From the NCBI RefSeq assembly GCF_015207505.1, contig NZ_JADEWT010000029.1:1-58881 (forward strand): a stretch of DNA of 58,881 bases, given 5' to 3'. The position numbers and the translations under genes were made by a program. The first letter of the stretch is position 1; the number at the start of each line of letters is the position of its first letter. Source of the stretch: Tychonema sp. LEGE 06208 (GTDB lineage: Bacteria > Cyanobacteriota > Cyanobacteriia > Cyanobacteriales > Microcoleaceae). Positions 53,545 through 58,881 of the stretch are shown here, in pieces. A model generated the notes under the pieces. The model searched no databases and had not been told where the DNA came from. It was given only the letters and a program-made list of their open reading frames with translations.

Positions 53545-54327
53545 ATGGCTTTGACGATTAACAATCTCATCGGTGATTTGACTGGATTTCCTGTATTTGC
53601 TGGTGGCGGCCCGCGTTTTTTGGCATTCGCTACACCAGATGAGATTGACGTAGAAGAGGGAAATTTATCGTCTTTTCCCTGGGGAGTTTGGGGACTAGAC
53701 GGCAACGATACCATAGCAGGTTCGTCGGATTCTAACGAACGGCTGCTAGGAAATAATGGGGATGATATTATCGGCGGTGGCGAGGGAAATGATATCATTT
53801 ACGGCGGCAAAGAGAACGATCGCCTGGATGGAAATGATGGCAACGATTTAGTTAGGGGCGACGCGGGAAACGACATTATTTTTGGAGGGTCTGGAAACGA
53901 TGTCCTGCGGGGAGGGCAAGGAGACGACGATTTAGACGGCAATGATGGCAACGATTTCTTGGTGGGCGATCGGGGAATTGACGTGCTCACGGGAGGCCCC
54001 GGTGCTGATATATTGGTGCTCAGAAGCAACGACGAAGGATTTGGAGTCAATGCAGCCGATGTCATTACAGATTTTAATTTTGAGGAAGGCGATCGCATCG
54101 GTTTGACTGACGGTTTAACAGAACTAGACCTCCTCTTCACTGATGACAATCTGATTGCTTACGATAACGACGGAATTATTGATGATATGGTGATTCGCAA
54201 TCGAAGAGACGGACGGATTTTGGGGGTGGTTTTAAACACGGATAACTTTGAGCTTCTCGGTTCCTTTGAAGAAGCCAGTCCGTTTGCTTTGGCAATTAAC
54301 GGTACTCAGTTCCAGTTTTTGGCTTAG
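53545..54327 (+). CDS. RTX-type calcium-binding protein
   Basis: The 260-residue acidic protein has a run of nonapeptide repeats from about residue 45 to 150. GNNGDDIIGGGEGNDIIYGG, DGNDGNDLVRGDAGNDIIFG and GGQGDDDLDGNDGNDFLVGD are examples. They bind calcium in a beta-roll. The C-terminal part (DVITDFNFEEGDRIGLTDGL) is the usual capping region of cyanobacterial RTX proteins, most of which are exported by type I secretion. A GGCAAGGA ribosome site precedes ATG 53545. It is shorter than typical toxins and has no catalytic domain, so a surface or matrix role is likelier. Confidence 0.88.
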   Translation: MALTINNLIGDLTGFPVFAGGGPRFLAFATPDEIDVEEGNLSSFPWGVWGLDGNDTIAGSSDSNERLLGNNGDDIIGGGEGNDIIYGGKENDRLDGNDGNDLVRGDAGNDIIFGGSGNDVLRGGQGDDDLDGNDGNDFLVGDRGIDVLTGGPGADILVLRSNDEGFGVNAADVITDFNFEEGDRIGLTDGLTELDLLFTDDNLIAYDNDGIIDDMVIRNRRDGRILGVVLNTDNFELLGSFEEASPFALAINGTQFQFLA

Positions 54328-54607
54328 TTTTTGGTAGGCGGATTTGATGGGCGATCGAGCTATTTATTGAGTAGAGCGAAGCTAAGGATCGCTGGCGCTA
54401 ATAAATCTTTTCCGCAGTCCAAAAGTCCGGCAGGGAATTAATTCCCTGTCTCACAGCTTAAGTTCTCTAAAAGAGGAATGAGGATTTGTTTGATTAATAA
54501 TTACTTGTCAAATTAACCATCAATTACTAATAGTTTAATCCTAAATTCAAAATCTAAAATTTGTACCCTCGCGACTTGACTGATGCGGTTATTGTCCTAG
54601 TTGACAA

Positions 54608-54930
54608 ATGTATGTGCTGGGAATATTAGAAATTGACCATATTATTCCCAAAGCAGTGGGTGGCACCGACGCTGAAGAAAACCTCTGGCTGGCCTGCAGT
54701 CTGTGCAATAATTACAAAGGAACCCAAACAGACGCATTAGATTCAGTCACGCAAACGAGCGTTACGTTGTTTAACCCGCGCACTCAGCAATAGTCGGATC
54801 GTTTTGCTTGGAGTGAAGAAGGTACAGAAATTCGAGGAGTTACAGACTGCTGTCGCGCGACAGTCACAGCACTACAACTAAACAATAATATTGCTGTCAC
54901 CGTTAGGCGTCAGTGGGAGTGCTGGCTGGC
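54608..54930 (+). pseudogene. HNH endonuclease, decayed
   Basis: Codons from 54608 give LEIDHIIPKAVGGTDAEENL and LACSLCNNYKGTQTDALD, the H, N and second Cys parts of a small HNH nuclease. A TAG interrupts the frame at 54791 in the place of an expected Trp (RTQQ-stop-SDRFAWSEEGTEIRGV). The frame then goes on to ALQLNNNIAVTVRRQW, followed by a shift before AGWHP. The N-terminal zinc-finger half before LEIDH is missing. Three lesions mark it as a pseudogene. Confidence 0.8.
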
Positions 54931-55012
54931 ACCCGCCAACAGAATAAAACAAAAATTAGTGGAAAATTGCCAGCGGTTAAAAAATACAAACATCAAACTA
55001 CCCATGAGGGCA

Positions 55013-55077
55013 GAAACCGGGTTTTTTACACGATGCTGTGGGTGACAAGAAATATTTTCATAAAAAACCCGGTTTCT
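55013..55077. repeat. Palindromic element D, copy 3
   Basis: GAAACCGGGTTTTTTACACG and TAAAAAACCCGGTTTC are the inverted ends, as in the copies at 30671 and 49935. Confidence 0.75.
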
Positions 55078-55175
55078 TGAGTTGATCGTGCGTTTGGGAC
55101 TCTTTCAGCAAACATCAATCCAAAAACCCCCATTTAGCCCTAAAATAAAAAAGACTGACTAGCCAACAAAGCCCT

Positions 55176-56597
55176 ATGTTTGAAGCCCTTGCCGATCGAC
55201 TCGAATCCACCTGGAAAAAACTGCGCGGACAGAATAAAATCTCCGAGAGCAACATCCAAGAAGCCATCAAAGAAGTCCGCCGCGCCCTCCTGGAAGCCGA
55301 TGTCAACCTCCAAGTCGTCAAAAACTTTGTCGGAGAGGTAACGGCCAAAGCACAAGGGGCAGAAGTCGTTTCAGGCGTCCGTCCCGACCAACAATTCATC
55401 AAAATCGTCCACGACGAACTCGTCCGCGTCATGGGGGAAACCAACGTACCCCTCGCCACCGCCGAATCCGCGCCCACCGTCATCCTGATGGCGGGTTTGC
55501 AAGGAACCGGGAAAACCACGGCCACCGCCAAACTAGCCCTGCACCTCCGCAAGCAAAATCTTACCGCACTGCTAGTCGCCACCGACATTTATCGACCAGC
55601 GGCGATCGACCAATTGCTTACCCTCGGTAAACAAATCGACGTACCAGTATTTGAATTAGGCAAAGATACCGATCCCGTAGAAATCGCCCGCCAAGGGCTC
55701 GAACGCGGCAAAGAACTAGGCGTAGATACCATCATCATCGACACAGCAGGCCGCCTGCAAATCGACCAAGAAATGATGGCAGAATTGGTTCGCATCAAAC
55801 AAACAGTACAACCCCATGAAACGCTGTTAGTTGTTGATGCCATGACCGGCCAAGAAGCCGCAAATTTAACCCGCACCTTTCACGAACAAATCGGGATTAC
55901 CGGTGCAATCCTCACCAAATTAGACGGCGACAGCCGCGGCGGTGCAGCCTTATCCGTGCGCCAAATATCCGGCGCGCCGATTAAATTTGTCGGCGTAGGC
56001 GAAAAAGTGGAAGCCTTGCAACCATTTTATCCCGATCGCATGGCATCGAGAATACTTGGCATGGGCGATGTCTTGACGCTAGTCGAAAAAGCGCAAGAAG
56101 AATTCGACATCGCCGACGCCGAGAAAATGCAAGAGAAAATGCTCACGGCAAAGTTTGACTTTACCGACTTTCTCAAACAAACCAGACTGTTAAAAAATAT
56201 GGGTTCCCTCGGCGGCATCATGAAAATGATTCCGGGGATGAACAAACTCTCAGACGAACAAATGCGGCAGGGAGAAGTGCAGCTAAAACGCACCGAAGCC
56301 ATGATTAATTCAATGACAATTGAAGAACGCCGCAATCCCGAACTTTTAGCAAGTTCTCCATCCCGTCGCCGCCGTATAGGAAAAGGCGCAGGCTACGCCG
56401 AAAATGACGTAACAAAACTCGTCAGCGACTTCCAAAAAATGCGTACCATGATGCAGCAAATGAGTCAAGGCAACTTTGCAGGAATGGGAGGAATGCCGGG
56501 AATGCCAGGAATGGGAGGAATGCCGGGAATGCCGGGAATGGGCGGCCAGAAGAAAAAGAAAAAGAACAAGCCTAAAAAAGGTTTTGGTCAGTTGTAA
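55176..56597 (+). CDS. ffh: Signal recognition particle protein Ffh
   Basis: The 473-residue GTPase starts MFEALADRLESTWKKLRGQ and has the NG domain with VILMAGLQGTGKTTATAKLA (G1), DIYRPAAIDQL, IIDTAGRLQID (G3), TKLDGDSRGGAALS (G4) and GVGEKVEALQPF. The M domain begins near 320 and includes MNKLSDEQMRQGEVQLKRTE and SPSRRRRIGKGAGY, the RNA-binding helix pair. The C-terminus is Met/Gly-rich (GMPGMPGMGG repeats) and lysine-rich. It binds signal sequences at the ribosome and delivers them to FtsY. All motifs are intact. Confidence 0.97.
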   Translation: MFEALADRLESTWKKLRGQNKISESNIQEAIKEVRRALLEADVNLQVVKNFVGEVTAKAQGAEVVSGVRPDQQFIKIVHDELVRVMGETNVPLATAESAPTVILMAGLQGTGKTTATAKLALHLRKQNLTALLVATDIYRPAAIDQLLTLGKQIDVPVFELGKDTDPVEIARQGLERGKELGVDTIIIDTAGRLQIDQEMMAELVRIKQTVQPHETLLVVDAMTGQEAANLTRTFHEQIGITGAILTKLDGDSRGGAALSVRQISGAPIKFVGVGEKVEALQPFYPDRMASRILGMGDVLTLVEKAQEEFDIADAEKMQEKMLTAKFDFTDFLKQTRLLKNMGSLGGIMKMIPGMNKLSDEQMRQGEVQLKRTEAMINSMTIEERRNPELLASSPSRRRRIGKGAGYAENDVTKLVSDFQKMRTMMQQMSQGNFAGMGGMPGMPGMGGMPGMPGMGGQKKKKKNKPKKGFGQL

Positions 56598-56840
56598 TCG
56601 AAGGAAGAGGGAAGAAGCAAGAAGGAAAAAGGAAAAAGTAGAAACCGTAGGGTGCGTCGCTATTGATAATCTGCAAGTCAGCTTAAAAATATGACAGCGA
56701 CGCACCATCCCAAATACCCTAGGGTGCCTCCCTATCAACAATCTATCTTCTTCCTGATTCTTCCTTCGTGTCCTAGCGCTGGCGCGCCGCTTCGCGTACT
56801 GCGTCTTCGCGGTTCAATAATCTACTCTAAAAACAGGCTG

Positions 56841-57428
56841 CTAAACACTTTGAATTGCTTGTCTGATTTCGCGCATGGCTTGAAGGTGATTTTCCATATT
56901 GATACACCGCGCCAATAGTACAATATCTAAGTCTGGGAGAACACAAGAGCGATCGACCTCTGCATATTCATCAGCCCCCAACGAATACATACGAAGTGCG
57001 CCATTTTCCCAAAACCAAACTTCAGGAATTTCCAGGCGTTTGTAAGCCTCTAACTTATTAATCCCACCGCTAGTCACCACCACTTCCACCACCAAATCAG
57101 GATGTTCTCGGTTAGCCCCCAATTCGTAAGACAAATCCGCTTCTCGCTTCACCCTTCCAGTTTCACTTTCTAGTGTCACCGAGCCCGTTGGCGTAAAATC
57201 AATCCCTGTGGATTCTAAATACAGATTCACTAGCGTTGAAATCCGTTCTTTAACAATTTGATGTTTTCTTCCAGAAATACGTCTAATCTCCAATACCCCA
57301 TCTAAAAACGACAATCTCACCCCCGGACGCGAGAGCAACTGTTCAACAGCTTTAAACTCTCTCCAGCTCAGTCCGTCAATTAAGATAGGTTTATCGAGTA
57401 ATTCTAACTTTTCTAAAGTTGTCGTCAT
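56841..57428 (-). CDS. Uma2-family endonuclease (DUF820)
   Basis: The 195-residue protein matches the abundant cyanobacterial Uma2 family: LSWREFKAVEQLLSRPG, GVLEIRRISGRKHQIVKE and the PD-(D/E)XK core READLSYELG with PDLVVEVVVTSGG. Asp and Glu-Val-Val provide the putative nuclease acids. Biological role of the family is unclear. It follows the ffh gene convergently. Confidence 0.9.
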   Translation of the reverse strand: MTTTLEKLELLDKPILIDGLSWREFKAVEQLLSRPGVRLSFLDGVLEIRRISGRKHQIVKERISTLVNLYLESTGIDFTPTGSVTLESETGRVKREADLSYELGANREHPDLVVEVVVTSGGINKLEAYKRLEIPEVWFWENGALRMYSLGADEYAEVDRSCVLPDLDIVLLARCINMENHLQAMREIRQAIQSV

Positions 57429-57509
57429 CCCAACCGCTCCTTACTCAATCCCATCTTAATTATATCTGCGTTCACCTGCGTTCATCTGCCCACATCTGCG
57501 GTTGCAATT

Positions 57510-58709
57510 CTATTTACTTTCCAAAATTCCCTTATTTTCATCCGGCACAAACTCCGTAACAACTTGGCCGCCGCCACCGTCACCCTTAACAATCACAGTT
57601 TGATTTTTAAGCTCTCCCGCCGCCCTCGGCCCAGTCAAATTAAACACCGGATTTAGTTGCTTGTAAACCACATTTCCTTCTGCGTCAAAAGTTTGGTTAG
57701 TTAAATACCACGTTACGCGATCGGTATTTAATTGAGATTGACGTTTTTCCCCAATTCCTACCACATTTCCAGTTAAATAAAAAATCTTTTTCTCTAAATC
57801 TCCCCGCCCCCGATCCCCAGTCATTGTCACCTTTTCCACCCGGTGAAAAACCTTCACAGGCCCGGGCGATACCACAGATTGAGCCGGAAAATTCCAACTC
57901 ATCAAACTACTTTCTATTTGCAGCGGCGGGTCTGATGGCATTAATTGAGCGTTTTTCGTTAAGGTCGCAATCTTGGTTTTTAAGTCTACATCTACCTGGT
58001 CAGCAAAACCGCTGTCTGTTACTTTTTTATCTTTATATCTATCAATTTGAGTCGGTTGGTCGCTGTTGATTTTTTGTTGCTCGACAAACCACACTAAGTG
58101 CTCGGTACGCAGTTGCAAAACCGGATCTTTCACGTTCGCCACCACAGAACCGAATAACTCCATCCTCTTCGCCCTACTGAAAACCCGCGCTTCCTTCGCT
58201 GAAGCTGTCACCTGTTTGTTCTCTCCGGTCAAATTATTGCGAACAACTAAAACATCTTCCTTCGGTCGCCACTCTAGCTCGTTTCCCCGCAATACCAAGC
58301 CATTTTTTAGGTCAGTAGCGACGATGTTACCTTTGATAAAAACCTGATTTCCTTCCTGAAATACCTGCCCGGTATCTCCCTGAATGTCGTATATTTCTTT
58401 GCCATCCTGAAACAATTTTCCCACTGGTTTCTGAACGTCAACTGTCTTTTGGTCTTTGCTGTAAACGGCAGTTTTTGAGTTAACTTTCCAGAAGGTTTCG
58501 CCCTTTTCGTTTGCTTGTTCTAGGGTTACTTTGTTCAATGTTAAACTGCTGTTTGCCTGCTGAGCGGTTTTGAGATCGTCCGCTAATTTGTTATTTTGAG
58601 TTTCTTGGGGAGCAGCACAAGCACTAATCCCCAAAATCAATGCTGCTAAAAATAGCAGCACGAATTTTGGGGATTTGAGATGGGAATTTTGAGATTGGAG
58701 ATTAATCAT
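57510..58709 (-). CDS. lptC: LptC-like periplasmic lipoprotein for LPS export
   Basis: The 399-residue protein begins with a lipoprotein signal (LAALILGISACAAPQ; lipobox ISAC with the lipid Cys near 32). The remainder is strand-repeat rich, as in the LptC/LptA (OstA-like) jellyroll: VNSKTAVYSKDQKTVDVQKP, NIVATDLKNGLVLRGNELEW, KVTMTGDRGRGDLEKKIFYL. Length exceeds E. coli LptC (191 residues) about twofold, as is usual in cyanobacteria. It would bridge the inner-membrane Lpt ABC transporter to the periplasm. Partners lptA and lptFG are not in the window. Confidence 0.85.
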   Translation of the reverse strand: MINLQSQNSHLKSPKFVLLFLAALILGISACAAPQETQNNKLADDLKTAQQANSSLTLNKVTLEQANEKGETFWKVNSKTAVYSKDQKTVDVQKPVGKLFQDGKEIYDIQGDTGQVFQEGNQVFIKGNIVATDLKNGLVLRGNELEWRPKEDVLVVRNNLTGENKQVTASAKEARVFSRAKRMELFGSVVANVKDPVLQLRTEHLVWFVEQQKINSDQPTQIDRYKDKKVTDSGFADQVDVDLKTKIATLTKNAQLMPSDPPLQIESSLMSWNFPAQSVVSPGPVKVFHRVEKVTMTGDRGRGDLEKKIFYLTGNVVGIGEKRQSQLNTDRVTWYLTNQTFDAEGNVVYKQLNPVFNLTGPRAAGELKNQTVIVKGDGGGGQVVTEFVPDENKGILESK

Positions 58710-58881
58710 TGGTAATCGATAATTGGGCGGAGCAAAGCGGAGGGATTGGTAATTGATAATTGGTAATTGGTAATTGGTAGTTGGCTAATTAAAAACACTA
58801 AATCAAAAATTAAAAATGTTTTATACTTTATCTAAATTTTTAACTTCTTATTTTTAATGATTCCACCCCTTACCTATTACC
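58710..58881. other. Window end: heptamer repeats upstream of lptC
   Basis: The last 170 bases hold GGTAATT-type heptamers (about 58735-58790) and AT-rich DNA. The sequence GCAAAGCGGAGGGATTGG is an inverted copy of a short repeat seen near 33783. No gene is visible before the window ends. Confidence 0.5.

Overview
The window reads as chromosomal DNA of a cyanobacterium, most likely a filamentous non-heterocystous one of the Microcoleus/Oscillatoria type. The evidence is the abundance of the HIP1 octamer GCGATCGC, the cyanobacterial ndhF/ndhD genes with an RbcR-type LysR regulator, an NdbB-like dehydrogenase, several Ser/Thr kinases with N-terminal zinc ribbons, and many heptanucleotide (STRR) arrays and small palindromic repeats. 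The genus is inferred from style; no rRNA or tRNA gene was recognised.

Layout. (1) 1-6640: an edge-truncated, frameshifted IS1182-type transposase, a small secreted protein, an NTF2-like protein, a GMC oxidoreductase, and then a cluster of very small genes: a cyanovirin-N homologue, a beta/gamma-crystallin domain protein, a 55-residue LysM peptide and two unidentified small proteins. The LysM gene and one of the unidentified genes lie downstream of two copies of the same non-coding region of about 530 bp. (2) 6800-17232: a decayed histidine kinase, a PepSY membrane protein, a lone C-A-T NRPS module, a coiled-coil/EamA permease and a kinase-FGE fusion. (3) 17885-26174: a defence and toxin-antitoxin island with a complete Septu pair (ptuA-ptuB), an amino-acid permease fused to a histidine kinase, a Phd antitoxin with a broken VapC, a RelE-type pair, a duplicated orphan antitoxin, a two-gene aspartic-protease module and a DUF6000-like gene. 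(4) 26337-33499: core photosynthesis/respiration genes ndhD, ndhF, a thioredoxin-like gene, an NnrU-family gene and rbcR. (5) 33843-43559: a Ser/Thr kinase and then a putative undescribed biosynthetic locus. It has two asparagine-synthetase-like ligases that both lack the N-terminal glutaminase cysteine, a type III PLP-decarboxylase-fold protein that appears to lack its Schiff-base lysine, and membrane accessory proteins. (6) 43872-58709: an NDH-2/NdbB-like enzyme, a five-PAS histidine kinase, a DCC thiol oxidoreductase, a GAF protein, an RTX protein, an HNH pseudogene, ffh, a Uma2 nuclease and lptC.

How the parts work together. ndhF and ndhD encode proton-pumping subunits of NDH-1, and RbcR, divergent from them, is the regulator that usually controls carbon-fixation genes. 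PtuA and PtuB should act as one antiphage complex. The ligase/decarboxylase-like genes look like a small-molecule pathway, but its product cannot be read from sequence. Intergenic space is dominated by at least six families of small palindromic or tandem repeats, some of which form the ends of genes.
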